Assembly (NCBI RefSeq): GCF_015163665.1
Contig: NZ_JADEUG010000032.1
Location: 1-43,668, forward strand
DNA length: 43,668 bases
From: Xenorhabdus sp. BG5
GTDB lineage: Bacteria; Pseudomonadota; Gammaproteobacteria; Enterobacterales; Enterobacteriaceae
Direction of reading: 5' to 3'
The notes beneath the pieces were generated by a model, which saw only the letters and a list, made by a program, of their open reading frames with translations, was not told where the DNA came from and did not search any database. Shown piece after piece: positions 9,248-18,800 of this stretch (within the stretch, counting starts at the first letter, position 1; the number at the start of each line of letters is the position of its first letter). Position numbers and translations under genes: made by a program.

Positions 9248-11036
9248 TCGCTTGCTCCTTCTGTTTTTTCTCTTGTGCAGCCGCTTCCCCCCCATAGACG
9301 CGTTTCGCTGGTTGAGATTTGGTGATCTTCACATCACTGTATTCCAGACGTGGGGCACCCTCTGGGTTATAGAACGCCAGTGTATGTTTCAGGAAGTTCT
9401 CATCATCACGTTCGGTACAGCCTTCATCAAGGCGCTGGTGGGCGCCGCGGGACTCTTTGCGATTTATGGCAGAATGCGCCATACATTCAGCAACATCCAA
9501 ACTAAATCCTAATTCAATGGTGTAAAGCAGATCGGTATTGAAGACACTAGAACGGTCGCTAATTTCGATATGTTTGAAGCGTTCTTTCAGTTCGGCAATT
9601 TTGTCGATGGTTTTCTGCATTAGCTCTGGTGTACGATAAATTCCGCAGCCTTCTTCCATTGAAGTTCCCAGTTCATCGCGGATTTTTGCCCAGTTTTCGC
9701 CGCCTTTCTGATTCAGCAACTTCTTGTGTTTATCTTCAACATCACGAGATTGAGCATCTAATACGCTATTATTGGCGGGTTTCACTTCCTGGATATGTTT
9801 GACTGCTTCTTCACCGGCCAGGCGACCAAAGACAACTAATTCAGCCAGTGAGTTAGAGCCGAGACGGTTTGCACCATGCAAGCCAACAGAAGAGCATTCA
9901 CCGATAGCGAACAATCCTTTGATGCGAGTTTCACCCTGTTGATTCGTTTCGATTCCACCCATAGTGTAATGTGCCGTTGGACGAACAGGGATTGGCTCTT
10001 TGACCGGATCAACGCCGACATAGGCTTTTGCCAGCTCACAGATAAATGGCAGGCGTTCGAGCAGCTTTTTCTCACCTAAATGACGCAGATCCAGATGCAC
10101 GACATCGCCACGCGGCGTTGCGATGGTGCGGCCTGCTCGCCATTCATGCCAGAACGCCTGGGACACTTTGTCACGTGGGCCTAATTCCATATATTTGTTT
10201 TCGGGATGTCCAAGCGGCGTTTCTGGCCCTAAGCCATAATCCTGTAGATAACGATAACCCTCCTTGTTCACCAGAATCCCACCTTCACCACGGCAGCCTT
10301 CGGTCATCAAAATACCGGAACCGGGCAGGCCGGTGGGGTGATATTGCACAAATTCCATATCGCGCAATGGGATACCGTGACGGAACGCTATCCCCATGCC
10401 ATCACCTGTGACAATACCGCCATTGGTGTTATAACGGTATACACGTCCGGCACCGCCAGTCGCCATAATGACTGCATTAGCGCGGAGCTGAACTTTTGTC
10501 CCTTCCATCATATTCAGCGCAATTAATCCGCGTGCTTGCCCTTCATCCACCAGAATATCGAGGACAAAATACTCATCAAAACGTTGGATTTGTGGGTATT
10601 TGAGTGAAGTCTGGAACAGCGTATGGAGCATATGGAAACCGGTCTTATCGGCGGCGAACCATGTGCGCTCAATTTTCATGCCGCCGAAACGACGCACGTT
10701 CACAGAGCCATCATCCTTGCGGCTCCACGGGCAGCCCCACTGCTCTAGTTGGATCATTTCTGTTGGGCAATGCTTGACGAAATACTCAACCACATCTTGT
10801 TCACACAGCCAGTCACCACCGGATACCGTATCATTGAAGTGAAAATCGTAGGAGTCGTGTGACTGAGTGACGGCGGCAGATCCGCCTTCTGCGGCCACAG
10901 TGTGGCTACGCATAGGATAAACTTTTGAGAGCAAGGCGATTTTGAGTTGAGGATTGGCTTCAGCAGCCGCGATGGCAGCCCGTAGCCCTGCACCACCGGC
11001 TCCGATAATCGCGAGGTCGACATTGAAGGTTTGCAC
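9240..11036 (-). CDS. frdA: Fumarate reductase flavoprotein subunit A
   Basis: 598 residues, the catalytic subunit that reduces fumarate to succinate in anaerobic respiration. The FAD dinucleotide fold is at residues ~6-30 ([12 protein letters not shown]). His45 in [10 protein letters not shown] is the expected covalent FAD attachment site. The substrate/FAD segments [21 protein letters not shown] and [11 protein letters not shown] are intact. It is the first gene of frdABCD and is transcribed away from epmA, the same divergent arrangement as E. coli. An FNR-type promoter would be expected upstream, but I could not identify a convincing site. Confidence 0.98.
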   Translation of the reverse strand: MQTFNVDLAIIGAGGAGLRAAIAAAEANPQLKIALLSKVYPMRSHTVAAEGGSAAVTQSHDSYDFHFNDTVSGGDWLCEQDVVEYFVKHCPTEMIQLEQWGCPWSRKDDGSVNVRRFGGMKIERTWFAADKTGFHMLHTLFQTSLKYPQIQRFDEYFVLDILVDEGQARGLIALNMMEGTKVQLRANAVIMATGGAGRVYRYNTNGGIVTGDGMGIAFRHGIPLRDMEFVQYHPTGLPGSGILMTEGCRGEGGILVNKEGYRYLQDYGLGPETPLGHPENKYMELGPRDKVSQAFWHEWRAGRTIATPRGDVVHLDLRHLGEKKLLERLPFICELAKAYVGVDPVKEPIPVRPTAHYTMGGIETNQQGETRIKGLFAIGECSSVGLHGANRLGSNSLAELVVFGRLAGEEAVKHIQEVKPANNSVLDAQSRDVEDKHKKLLNQKGGENWAKIRDELGTSMEEGCGIYRTPELMQKTIDKIAELKERFKHIEISDRSSVFNTDLLYTIELGFSLDVAECMAHSAINRKESRGAHQRLDEGCTERDDENFLKHTLAFYNPEGAPRLEYSDVKITKSQPAKRVYGGEAAAQEKKQKEQANG

Positions 11037-11232
11037 TGCTCTTCTCCATTGTTCAAGTGAGAATCAATCTGCTACTTTTTATATGGCTTAATTATAGCGA
11101 AGAGTGTCGGAGGTAAATTTGATATGGATGTGGGTTTTGCGGGTTTTTGCCAGTAAAACGTGATCTAACGCATGTTTTTACTTATTTTAATGTTGCACGT
11201 TAATATAGGCTATAACTTCATTAATAGGGTTT

Positions 11233-11341
11233 ATATATATGCGTTACCTTTCAAGTTGCTCATTATAAGACAACATAACTCTTTGTTTCTCCCCGCGAAG
11301 CGGGGAAAAACAATATGCATCTTGAAGTGAGATGGGTATAA
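11233..11341 (-). repeat. MITE-like palindromic repeat, copy A
   Basis: Shares with copy B (opposite strand) an edge of the form TATACC-ATC-ACTTCAAGATGC and a central hairpin TCCCCGC-GAA-GCGGGGA. The TTGAAGT...GGGTATA edge resembles ERIC-type enterobacterial repeats. No coding capacity. Confidence 0.6.
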
Positions 11342-11537
11342 AAGTAAATGATGAAATTAATGAGTTTGGATAACAAGATGGTTTTTATTGTAAATTTATA
11401 GAATGAACCCTTTTCATTGATGTGAAACATTAGGATTCAGATTTATCAGATAATAGACTAAAGATAATTTTAATTAATTTTTTATATTGATGTAATTGAC
11501 CGATAATAGTGTTTTTTACTTTGTGATAACATTTGGT

Positions 11538-11645
11538 TTATACCAATCCAACTTCAAGATGCGTGTTATATTTCCCCGCGCAGCGGGGAAATATAAGGCC
11601 TCGCCTCGTCTTGCGGATTGCAATTTGAAATTTATTGAGTATAAC
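11538..11645 (+). repeat. MITE-like palindromic repeat, copy B
   Basis: Begins TATACCAATCCAACTTCAAG and has a perfect 13-bp central hairpin TATATTTCCCCGC-GCA-GCGGGGAAATATA (11567-11595). The left half matches copy A read on the other strand. It ends near GAGTATA, giving a TATA-CC/GG-TATA-like termini pair. Confidence 0.6.
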
Positions 11646-11838
11646 CACAATTGACTATAGATGAACACTATATTCTAAATATAAATAAATGGATAACGAA
11701 TATAGGTTAACAAGGTCGCAAATTAAAAAATTAAGTGTATAAAGAATAAGGGCATAAAAAAATTGAGGGTAATGAATTGTCTGGTAAGCTTGATGAAGGT
11801 AAACTGCACGTTTTGTTTTATTTTGGAGTCATAGAAAT

Positions 11839-12816
11839 ATGAACGAAAACGCGAATTGGCAGCCAAGTGCCCCTATCGCCAATTTATTGAAAAGGGCAAA
11901 GATCTTAGCAGAAATACGGCGCTTTTTCGCAGATCGTGGCGTGTTGGAAGTTGAAACGCCTGTCATGAGTCAGGCGACTGTCACCGACGTCCATCTGGTC
12001 CCTTTCCAGACACAGTTCGTGGGACCGGGAGTGGCAGATGGCTTGACTCTGTACCTGATGACTAGCCCTGAATACCACATGAAGCGTCTGTTGGCAGCCG
12101 GCAGTGGTTCCATTTATCAGATAGTGAAAAGTTTTCGCAATGAGGAAGCGGGTCGTCATCATAATCCAGAGTTCACCATGCTGGAATGGTATCGTCCGCA
12201 CTACGACATGTATCGCTTAATGAATGAAGTGGATGATCTGTTGCAACAAATCCTGGATTGTGAAAGTGCTGAATCACTATCTTATCAACAGGCCTTCATA
12301 CGATATCTGGATATTGATCCCCTTACCGCAAGCAAAGAAAAATTGCGTGAAGTTGCGGCGAAACTCGATCTCAGCAATATCGCTGATCAGGAAGAAGATC
12401 GGGATACCTTATTGCAGTTACTTTTTGTCATGGGGATAGAAACTCAGATCGGCATTGAAAAACCGACGTTTATCTATCACTTCCCGGCCTCCCAAGCGGC
12501 ATTGGCAGAAATCAGCAAGGAAGATCACCGTGTGGCGGAGCGTTTTGAGGTCTATTTTAAAGGTATGGAGTTGGCGAACGGTTTTTGCGAACTGACCGAT
12601 AGCAATGAACAACGTCTTCGTTTTGAACAAGATAACCGTAAGCGTGAAGAGATGGGGTTGTCGGTTCAGCCGATTGATGAATACCTGCTTGCTGCTCTTG
12701 CCCACGGAATGCCGGAATGTGCAGGCGTAGCATTAGGCATTGATCGCCTGATTATGCTGGCATTGGGTGCTGATCGGATTAGTGAGGTTATCGCTTTTCC
12801 TGTGGGGATCTCGTAG
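11839..12816 (+). CDS. epmA: EF-P--(R)-beta-lysine ligase EpmA
   Basis: A 325-residue class II lysyl-tRNA-synthetase-like enzyme without an anticodon domain. It attaches (R)-beta-lysine to a lysine of elongation factor P, which helps ribosomes through polyproline stretches. Motif 2 is seen as [20 protein letters not shown] and motif 3 as [13 protein letters not shown], with [15 protein letters not shown] near the N-terminus. Length matches E. coli EpmA (PoxA/GenX). It is divergent from frdA as in E. coli. The ATG follows a GGAG, and a strong terminator lies 20 bp after the stop. Confidence 0.97.
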   Translation: MNENANWQPSAPIANLLKRAKILAEIRRFFADRGVLEVETPVMSQATVTDVHLVPFQTQFVGPGVADGLTLYLMTSPEYHMKRLLAAGSGSIYQIVKSFRNEEAGRHHNPEFTMLEWYRPHYDMYRLMNEVDDLLQQILDCESAESLSYQQAFIRYLDIDPLTASKEKLREVAAKLDLSNIADQEEDRDTLLQLLFVMGIETQIGIEKPTFIYHFPASQAALAEISKEDHRVAERFEVYFKGMELANGFCELTDSNEQRLRFEQDNRKREEMGLSVQPIDEYLLAALAHGMPECAGVALGIDRLIMLALGADRISEVIAFPVGIS

Positions 12817-12835
12817 CACAATCATTTATGCCATT

Positions 12836-12872
12836 AACCAAGGTGCAGTCCAAGACTGCACCTTGGTTTTTC
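12836..12872 (+). terminator. Terminator between convergent epmA and glpQ
   Basis: Perfect 15-bp stem AACCAAGGTGCAGTC / GACTGCACCTTGGTT with a CAA loop, followed by TTT-TT. It serves epmA and may also stop glpQ read from the other side. Confidence 0.92.
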
Positions 12873-12889
12873 TACGTTATTTGCACTGA

Positions 12890-13966
12890 TTATTTATGCT
12901 CGTGGTGTTGTCTCAGGAACTTCACTGCCAAATCAGGGAAATCTGTGAATGCCCCATCGACATTAGCCTTGTCGAAAACGATATCAAACAATTGGTTGCC
13001 GCTGGTGGCATATTTTGGCAATTGATCGATACGGATGGTATACGGGTGTACTGCCAGATGGCTGGCGTGAGCCTCTTTTACCATGCCAGTTAATTTAATG
13101 TGATTTGGCGTAGAGTCACTGGCGATAAGCATATGGTAATCAGGGCCAATTCCATCCGCATATTTTGCGATTTCCTTCATCGCGCCAGGTTTAAACATCC
13201 AGTCATAGCTATAATTCTGCCATGTACCATCTGCCTTCTGTTCGTAAGTTTCGTTCCAGTCAGTGTAAGCGATAAGCTGAATCAGTTTCAGATCCATCCC
13301 CAATTTTGGCTCTAGTTCATTTTTGATGCGTTTGAGTTCATTGGCATCAAAACATTGCAGATAAACTTTATCGCTCCTTTTGGTGTAACCATATTGTTTC
13401 AGAACTTCCAGCACCTTGCTGGTGATATCTTTGCCTTCCTGGCGATGGAACCACGGCGCCTTGATTTCAGGGTAGATGCCAATATCTTTCCCCGTGGATT
13501 TATTCAGGCCTTGAATAAACTCAAGCTCTTCCTGAAAGGTATGAATGTGGAAATCTGATTTACCCATCGGGAAACGTCCGGGATAGCTTTGGACTTTTTT
13601 GCCATCCTTGAGATCAAAACCTTCCGTAAATTTCAGTGACTTAATTTCTGGCAGGGTAAAATCGATGGCATAATAGCGACCGTCAGCACGGGCGCGGTTT
13701 GGAAAACGTTCTGCGACATCTGTTACGCGATCAAGATAGTGATCGTGTAGTACAATGAGCTGGTCATCTTTGGTCATAACCAGATCTTGCTCAAGATAAT
13801 CCGCGCCTTGGGCATAGGCCATTGCTTTGGCGGGTAATGTGTGTTCAGGTAAATAACCACTAGCGCCACGATGGGCGATAACAATCTTATCTGCTGCATG
13901 TGCAATACCTGACATGGATGATGCTAACAGAATACCGGCCATAATCGCCTTAATAGGGGTCTGCAT
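12890..13966 (-). CDS. glpQ: Periplasmic glycerophosphodiester phosphodiesterase
   Basis: 358 residues. It hydrolyses glycerophosphodiesters from phospholipids in the periplasm to glycerol-3-phosphate and an alcohol, feeding GlpT. The signal peptide is residues 1-24, ending SGIAHA. The GDPD domain follows, with the catalytic region IAHRGASGYLPEHTLPA, then DYLEQDLVMTKDDQLIVLHD, and a metal-binding glutamate in GIYPEIKAPWFH. Start supported by GGAG nine bases before ATG. In E. coli glpT and glpQ are an operon. Here a 678-bp gap with a hairpin and a repeat lies between, so glpQ probably has its own promoter. Confidence 0.96.
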   Translation of the reverse strand: MQTPIKAIMAGILLASSMSGIAHAADKIVIAHRGASGYLPEHTLPAKAMAYAQGADYLEQDLVMTKDDQLIVLHDHYLDRVTDVAERFPNRARADGRYYAIDFTLPEIKSLKFTEGFDLKDGKKVQSYPGRFPMGKSDFHIHTFQEELEFIQGLNKSTGKDIGIYPEIKAPWFHRQEGKDITSKVLEVLKQYGYTKRSDKVYLQCFDANELKRIKNELEPKLGMDLKLIQLIAYTDWNETYEQKADGTWQNYSYDWMFKPGAMKEIAKYADGIGPDYHMLIASDSTPNHIKLTGMVKEAHASHLAVHPYTIRIDQLPKYATSGNQLFDIVFDKANVDGAFTDFPDLAVKFLRQHHEHK

Positions 13967-14378
13967 TGAGGTTCTCCATTTACTCTAATAAAAGTCTTAA
14001 ACAAAAAATTAGATTACTTACTGTCTTACTGACTTTTCGTTAGCTGCCAAAAAATAGGATGATCATTCGAGCCGATTTTTATAGAAAATAACGACATAAC
14101 ACAATCCTGAATATTAGTTTTATCAGCAGTATGTCACAGTTTTATGACATAAAAATTTTCTCTAAGTTCTGTTTATATCCCGTTTTATTCTGGCTGTTAT
14201 TAAATTAACAAAATTATAATATAGAATAGGTTTTTTTATTACCAATGAAGGGCTTAATGGAAAAGCATTGGCTTACACAATATGAGAATAAAACGTATGA
14301 AATATGGATTGCATAATGATATTAATATCCTGGTAATTCCTGCGATTAAGATTGAACATCTTGAAAGTGCTAAATCAA

Positions 14379-14500
14379 AAGACTGTTAAATGGGGTTTCA
14401 TAATACTGAGAGTATCAGATGTTGGAGTTCCTTACCCCGCACGGCGCGCGGGGTAAGGAATACTCCTGCCATTTTGAAACGCTATTTAATACAGTATGGA
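14379..14500. repeat. Palindromic MITE-like element between glpT and glpQ
   Basis: Central 13-bp stem TTCCTTACCCCGC / GCGGGGTAAGGAA around ACGGCGC. Outer arms are imperfectly complementary (CTGTTAAATGGGGTTTCA on the left against TGAAACGCTATTTAATACAG on the right). It resembles, but is not identical to, the CCCCGC hairpin elements near 11,300 and 11,580. Confidence 0.55.
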
Positions 14501-14580
14501 TATAAAAAAGATATTCATAAGTAAAAGTAAGCAATAGATTTGCCTATTTACAACATACTTCACTACCCTATAACTCATGA

Positions 14581-14611
14581 AATCGCAGTACAACTCTATT
14601 GTACTGCGATT
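14581..14611 (-). terminator. Hairpin after glpT
   Basis: Perfect 13-bp stem AATCGCAGTACAA / TTGTACTGCGATT around CTCTA, 33 bp after the glpT stop. There is no long T-run on the minus strand, so termination is likely but not certain. Confidence 0.55.
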
Positions 14612-14644
14612 GATATGGTTATTAATCAGTGTATTTCAGTTAAT

Positions 14645-15997
14645 TCATTGACCTTGACGAGCAATTTCTTGCTTATGTTTGCTTTCGTTTAACATAACAA
14701 GCAACAGCAGAATAACCGAGAGGATGCTACCGCCGATCATGACCATAAAGCCGCCATCCCAACCGAAATAGTCAACGGTATAGCCAACAATGATACTGGC
14801 CGCAACTGAACCGCCCAGGTAGCCAAATAAACCGGTAAAGCCCGCGGCTGTTCCTGCCGCTTTTTTCGGCGCTAATTCCAGGGCATGCAGGCCGATTAGC
14901 ATCACCGGGCCGTAAATCAAGAAGCCGATAACCAGCATACAGATCATATCGATATCAGGGTTACCTTCCGGGTTCAGCCAGAATACGATGGTGGCGATGG
15001 TGACAAGGGTCATGAAGAATACGCCCGTGGCACCACGGTTGCCTTTAAATACTTTATCCGACATCCAGCCACACAACAGCGTACCTGGAATACCCGCATA
15101 CTCATACAGGAAGTAAGCCCAGGAAGATTTATCCATGGTAAAATCTTTCACTTCCTTCAAGTAAGTGGGTGACCAGTCAAGAATACCGTAGCGCAGTAAG
15201 TATACGAATACGTTGGCAACTGCGATCATCCACAGCAATTTGTTCGGCAAAACATATTGCATGAAAATTTCTTTTGCAGTCAGTTCCTTTTCGTTTTTTT
15301 CCGTATAGTCAGGTGGATAGTCGTTTTTATACTCTTCGATGGGGGGTAAGCCACAGGATTGTGGTGTATCGCGCATTAAAGCGAAAACGATTAATGCCAC
15401 GATGATAGCCGCAAAGGCTGGCATGTAGAACGCAGCCTTCCAGTCATTGAACCAGGCCATCCCCAACATGAACAGTAATGGGGGGATGCCGCCGCCAACG
15501 TTATGCGCACAGTTCCAGACAGAAACAATTCCACCCCGCTCTTTCTGCGACCACCAGTGAACCATGGTACGTCCGCAAGGAGGCCAACCCATACCCTGGA
15601 ACCAGCCGCAGAAGAACAGCAGGGTAAACATGATAGCAATGCTGGAAGTCGCCCATGGCACAAAGCCCATAATCAACATTACTACCGCCGCCAGTATCAA
15701 ACCCGCAGGCAGGAAAACACGTGGATTCGAGCGGTCGGAAACGGAACCCATGATAAATTTTGAGAAGCCGTATGCAATTGAAATTCCTGACAATGCAAAG
15801 CCAAGATCACCCTTAGAAAAGCCTTGTTCGATCAAGGCAGGTATGGCGAGTGCAAAGTTTTTCCTTACCAGATAGTAGGCTGCATATCCGAAGAAGATCC
15901 CCATAAAAATTTGCCAGCGCAAGCGACGATAGAGAGGATCTATTTCCTGCGCAGGCAACCGAGCCTTATGAGGCGTCGGTTTGAAAATACTTAACAT
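14645..15997 (-). CDS. glpT: Glycerol-3-phosphate/phosphate antiporter
   Basis: 450 residues, an inner-membrane MFS antiporter of the organophosphate:Pi family with twelve hydrophobic segments. It closely follows E. coli Glp[16 protein letters not shown] at the start, [11 protein letters not shown] in helix 1, [15 protein letters not shown] in the loop, and [16 protein letters not shown] later. The start is the ATG at 15997, with GGAG upstream; in-frame sequence before it is not homologous. A consensus CRP site lies 225 bp upstream, in line with known cAMP-CRP control of glp genes. GlpQ products are its substrate. Confidence 0.97.
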   Translation of the reverse strand: MLSIFKPTPHKARLPAQEIDPLYRRLRWQIFMGIFFGYAAYYLVRKNFALAIPALIEQGFSKGDLGFALSGISIAYGFSKFIMGSVSDRSNPRVFLPAGLILAAVVMLIMGFVPWATSSIAIMFTLLFFCGWFQGMGWPPCGRTMVHWWSQKERGGIVSVWNCAHNVGGGIPPLLFMLGMAWFNDWKAAFYMPAFAAIIVALIVFALMRDTPQSCGLPPIEEYKNDYPPDYTEKNEKELTAKEIFMQYVLPNKLLWMIAVANVFVYLLRYGILDWSPTYLKEVKDFTMDKSSWAYFLYEYAGIPGTLLCGWMSDKVFKGNRGATGVFFMTLVTIATIVFWLNPEGNPDIDMICMLVIGFLIYGPVMLIGLHALELAPKKAAGTAAGFTGLFGYLGGSVAASIIVGYTVDYFGWDGGFMVMIGGSILSVILLLLVMLNESKHKQEIARQGQ

Positions 15998-16914
15998 ATT
16001 TTTTGTCTCCACGTGACTTTTGTATGAGCGAATCACCACCATCAAGCAGTGATGGCGTTAAACGAAAAATTTTAGCTATTTATTTTCTATATCGAAGCTA
16101 ATATTAGCTGAAAACAACCTTATATGACTGTGAGGTATCGCTAACATATAGATATAATTTCGCAAAGTCGATAATTTTGAGTGATTTAGCGCTTTTTTTG
16201 AATACAATTTATTTATATTAGTGTGATGAACGTCACAATAAACGGACTTTTGGGCTATTTTTATTTTCGCACGTTTAAAGTTTGTATATTCTCGACCAAA
16301 TAAAAGCTCATTATTATTAGGGAAATTTGTCTGATGTAGTAACTATAAAAAAGTCAGATAAATGTAACCCACACAAACGCTACTATTGTAAAAATTATTT
16401 AATAAATAACTGTTGGCGTTTTTCTGTCTGTTTTTTTAACAAGTGGTACTATTTTTCTGATGGTGTTACTTAATTAATATTCTCATTTTTCCATGTAATT
16501 TATTTTTATTTACATGCTTTGCGTTTTTTGTAACGCGGTTACAAATAAAATGTTTGAAATTAAAATCCAAAATAATGGATATTACTACAAATAGTTATTC
16601 ATGTTGCAGATAGCAGTTTTCATGCAGGGTTGGATGACCATTTTATTATGTTAATTACAATAATATCAATAAGTTAATTGAAGTTGGTTACAGGTTGTAT
16701 AGGCGTAATACACTCTGTTTTCCAAATAATAATGGGTTTTATATAAGTTGATTGTTTAATTAATAAAAGATTACAAATTAATACTAATTAATATATTTAT
16801 TAAATTCGCAATAAATTTTTGAAATTTATTTTTTTGATCCAGTTAGCGTCAACATAAGGTATTTGAAAATACTGAATGTAGACAAAAATTGGGAGATAAC
16901 GACTACCAGCATTG
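15998..16914. other. Large AT-rich intergenic region upstream of glpT
   Basis: About 0.9 kb, very AT-rich, with no credible ORF. It contains the CRP site at 16222-16237 and the promoter regions of glpT (leftward) and the small ORF/mbtH pair (rightward). I saw no tRNA or obvious structured RNA. Confidence 0.5.
16222..16237 (-). promoter_or_regulatory. CRP (cAMP receptor protein) binding site
   Basis: TGTGA-TGAACG-TCACA matches the CRP consensus TGTGA-N6-TCACA perfectly. It lies 225 bp upstream of glpT. The rightward small ORF starts nearly 680 bp away, so glpT is the more likely target. Confidence 0.75.
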
Positions 16915-17280
16915 ATGCCTCTACTCATCATGAAAAGTGATGAAATCAATGGGGCTCAGAATGAGAGCATCATTATGAATACTTACACACACAAGGCAAT
17001 ATTACACACAGCATTTACTACTGGGCAAAAAAATTATCCCGCTGTTGAGGCTGAATTTTATCGTAATATCAGTTACATGACAGCAGAGCTAGAACCGTGG
17101 TTTAAGAACGTTACTTCGGGGAGTCGTGATTTTTCCAGAATTCGAGTGCTTGCTACAGTATTACTGACGGGTGCGACCGGATATGTCCACCAAATATTAC
17201 GCAATCTGATTGGTATTGGATTCTTACCGGCAACGCTTTCAAAAAGTTTCAATATGGAGGCTGTATCATGGAACGATTAG
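16915..17280 (+). CDS. Small ORF with a reductase (SDR-like) fragment, upstream of mbtH
   Basis: About 121 residues of uncertain function. Residues ~55-95 (TAELEP, a gap, then VLLTGATGYVHQILRNLI) resemble the start of an NRPS thioester-reductase or extended-SDR Rossmann domain. In those the loop is GATGxxG; here the third glycine is replaced by histidine, and the protein ends about 30 residues later instead of continuing for some 350. I therefore read it as a stump of a larger reductase or NRPS gene. The stop overlaps the MbtH start by 13 bases, so the two are translated together if expressed. The start is uncertain: ATG at 16915 or at 16978. No other family recognised. Confidence 0.45.
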   Translation: MPLLIMKSDEINGAQNESIIMNTYTHKAILHTAFTTGQKNYPAVEAEFYRNISYMTAELEPWFKNVTSGSRDFSRIRVLATVLLTGATGYVHQILRNLIGIGFLPATLSKSFNMEAVSWND

Positions 17281-17450
17281 TCAGAAACGAAATCATGAAT
17301 TGGATGATCGTTACCAATGGTAAACAACATTATTCGGTCTGGCCTGTTGAGTATGAAATACCGCAGGGATGGATGGTCATTGGCAGAACAGGGACGAAAG
17401 AAGAATGTTTGAGTTATATTGCTAAAATTTGGCAGGAGCCAACAAGATAG
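17268..17450 (+). CDS. MbtH-like protein (orphan)
   Basis: A 60-residue MbtH-family protein, the small partner that binds NRPS adenylation domains and supports their folding and activity. The family pattern is visible: VTNGKQHYSVWP, then IPQGW, a conserved glycine, and CLSYIAKIW at the end. The usual closing WTDMRP is altered to WQEPTR. GGAGG lies seven bases before the ATG. There is no NRPS gene alongside, only the small reductase-like ORF it overlaps. It may serve NRPSs elsewhere in the genome or be left over from a lost cluster. Confidence 0.8.
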   Translation: MERLVRNEIMNWMIVTNGKQHYSVWPVEYEIPQGWMVIGRTGTKEECLSYIAKIWQEPTR

Positions 17451-17469
17451 ACATGGTTAACCGAGTTAT

Positions 17470-17503
17470 GGGCATGTTCCTGCGGGTTCATGCCCGTTTT
17501 ATT
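17470..17503 (+). terminator. Terminator after the MbtH-like gene
   Basis: Stem GGGCATG / CATGCCC, loop TTCCTGCGGGTT, then GTTTTATTT, 20 bp after the stop. Confidence 0.75.
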
Positions 17504-17540
17504 TCGCCAGTAAGTTTCGGTCAGTGAGTCAATTAAGTAT

Positions 17541-17571
17541 GCTATTCGCCTCATTTTGTGAGGCGAATAGC
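17541..17571. promoter_or_regulatory. Operator-like palindrome upstream of the fic gene
   Basis: Perfect 13-bp arms GCTATTCGCCTCA / TGAGGCGAATAGC around TTTTG, 65 bp before the Fic start. The core CTCA...TGAG reappears at 17584-17596. With the winged-helix C-terminus of the Fic protein this suggests autoregulation. Confidence 0.55.
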
Positions 17572-17583
17572 GTTGTTATTTGC

Positions 17584-17596
17584 CTCATTCCATGAG
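17584..17596. promoter_or_regulatory. Second, shorter operator-like dyad upstream of fic
   Basis: CTCAT-TCC-ATGAG, preceded by TTTGC as the larger palindrome is preceded by TTCGC. It lies 40 bp before the Fic start, a probable second binding half of the same operator system. Confidence 0.4.
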
Positions 17597-17635
17597 TAGA
17601 ATGATTAGACTATTGGCGTCATAAGGTGGAATTCA

Positions 17636-18730
17636 ATGTGGATCTGGGAACAAAAAAATTGGCCTAATTTCCAATGGGATGAGCATGTACTGAATCCTAT
17701 TTTGCGGGAAATTCACTTTAATCAGGGGGTGCTGTTAGGAAAATCTGACGTTGAAAGTACAGAGCAAGCAACACTGGATAATCTTCTTGCCAGTATCCTC
17801 TATTCCTGTGAAATAGAAGGTGAAAAGTTGAATGCAGCATCAGTACGCTCTTCATTGGCAAATCGATTCGGGATCAGTGAAGCTAAGCCTTATCCAACCA
17901 GTGGGCAGACCGATGGTATGGCAGAAATTGCCTTTGATGTGGTGGTGAGATATGACGAATCTCTGACGCTAAATCGCCTTTTGAAATGGCACGAATTGAT
18001 GTTTCCCGTGGATTATACTTTGGTTAGTCCCATTAAAGGTGGCCAACTGCGGCACGGGGGGATGCAAGTCATCTCTGGTAGAATAGATAATCCTATTGTT
18101 CATTTTGAAGCGCCACCTGCCGAAAAATTGCAGGGAGAAATGACACAGTTTATTACCTGGTTTAATCAATCCCGTCATGAACTCTATCTTGATCCGATTT
18201 TGCGGGCAGCAATCGTACATTTATGGTTTGTCACGTTGCATCCAATGGAAGATGGTAATGGGCGCATTACCCGTTTTTTGACTGATTTAGTATTGGCGCA
18301 AGGTGAAAGCCGTTCGATTCGATTTTATGCCATGCCAGTAAGTATTTGTGAACGCCGTAAGCAATATTACGAAATACTGGGACAGACTCAGCGTGGTGAT
18401 CTGGATATTACCGATTGGATGGTGTGGTTTCTGCAAACACTCAATAGCACTCTTATTGCTAAATTGAAGCAAATTGATGACCTAGTGAAAAAGACTCGAT
18501 TCTGGCGTCGTGTTGATCAAAGCCAGCTCAGTCAGGAACAAATAAAAGTATTGAACAGAATGTTAGATGGTGATTTTCAACAAGGTATTAATAGCAGCCA
18601 ATATCAAAAAGTGGCTAAAGTGAGTCGTGCAACCGCGACCCGACATTTAAATCATCTAACAGAACTCGGTTGTTTGGAAAAAACTGAGGCTGGGGGCCGT
18701 AGCACACGTTATATTATTCATCATATTTGA
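17636..18730 (+). CDS. Fic-domain protein with N-terminal inhibitory motif and C-terminal winged helix
   Basis: A 364-residue Fic family protein, expected to transfer AMP (or another nucleotide) to a target hydroxyl. The N-terminus (WIWEQKNWPNFQWD) is the DUF4172-type region. S57-x-x-x-E61-G62 (SCEIEG) fits the built-in inhibitory helix of class II Fic proteins, explaining why no separate antitoxin is present. The Fic loop begins at His202 as HPMEDGNGRITR; the usual second-shell Phe is Met. Residues ~300-364 form a winged helix (SRATATRHLNHLTELGCL). ATG follows AAGGTGG. Palindromes upstream suggest it represses itself. The cellular target is unknown. Confidence 0.9.
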   Translation: MWIWEQKNWPNFQWDEHVLNPILREIHFNQGVLLGKSDVESTEQATLDNLLASILYSCEIEGEKLNAASVRSSLANRFGISEAKPYPTSGQTDGMAEIAFDVVVRYDESLTLNRLLKWHELMFPVDYTLVSPIKGGQLRHGGMQVISGRIDNPIVHFEAPPAEKLQGEMTQFITWFNQSRHELYLDPILRAAIVHLWFVTLHPMEDGNGRITRFLTDLVLAQGESRSIRFYAMPVSICERRKQYYEILGQTQRGDLDITDWMVWFLQTLNSTLIAKLKQIDDLVKKTRFWRRVDQSQLSQEQIKVLNRMLDGDFQQGINSSQYQKVAKVSRATATRHLNHLTELGCLEKTEAGGRSTRYIIHHI

Positions 18731-18746
18731 ATCTATTTTGGTCAAA

Positions 18747-18776
18747 CTCTTAGGGCGGGAATTCCCGCCCTAAGAG
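18747..18776. terminator. Perfect 30-bp palindrome between convergent fic and gldA
   Basis: CTCTTAGGGCGGGAA followed by its exact reverse complement. It lies between the stops of two convergent genes, so a bidirectional terminator is likely, though T-runs on either side are short. Confidence 0.65.
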
Positions 18777-18800
18777 CAATCGAATTAATTTCGCAATCAC

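Larger units (their letters stand above)
11037..11838. other. Long divergent intergenic region frdA-epmA with two MITE-like repeats
   Basis: An 802-bp AT-rich region with no credible gene. It contains two related palindromic elements, at about 11233-11341 and 11538-11645 in opposite orientation. Promoters for frdA and epmA must lie near the ends. Confidence 0.6.
13967..14644. other. Expanded intergenic region between glpT and glpQ
   Basis: A 678-bp AT-rich stretch with no credible gene. It holds a palindromic repeat element (about 14379-14500) and a hairpin just after glpT. The length is unusual for genes that are normally co-transcribed. Confidence 0.55.

Noticed and set aside
14428-14460. 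Rho-independent terminator
   Set aside because: No T-run, and outer arms extend the symmetry. It is better read as a MITE-like palindrome.
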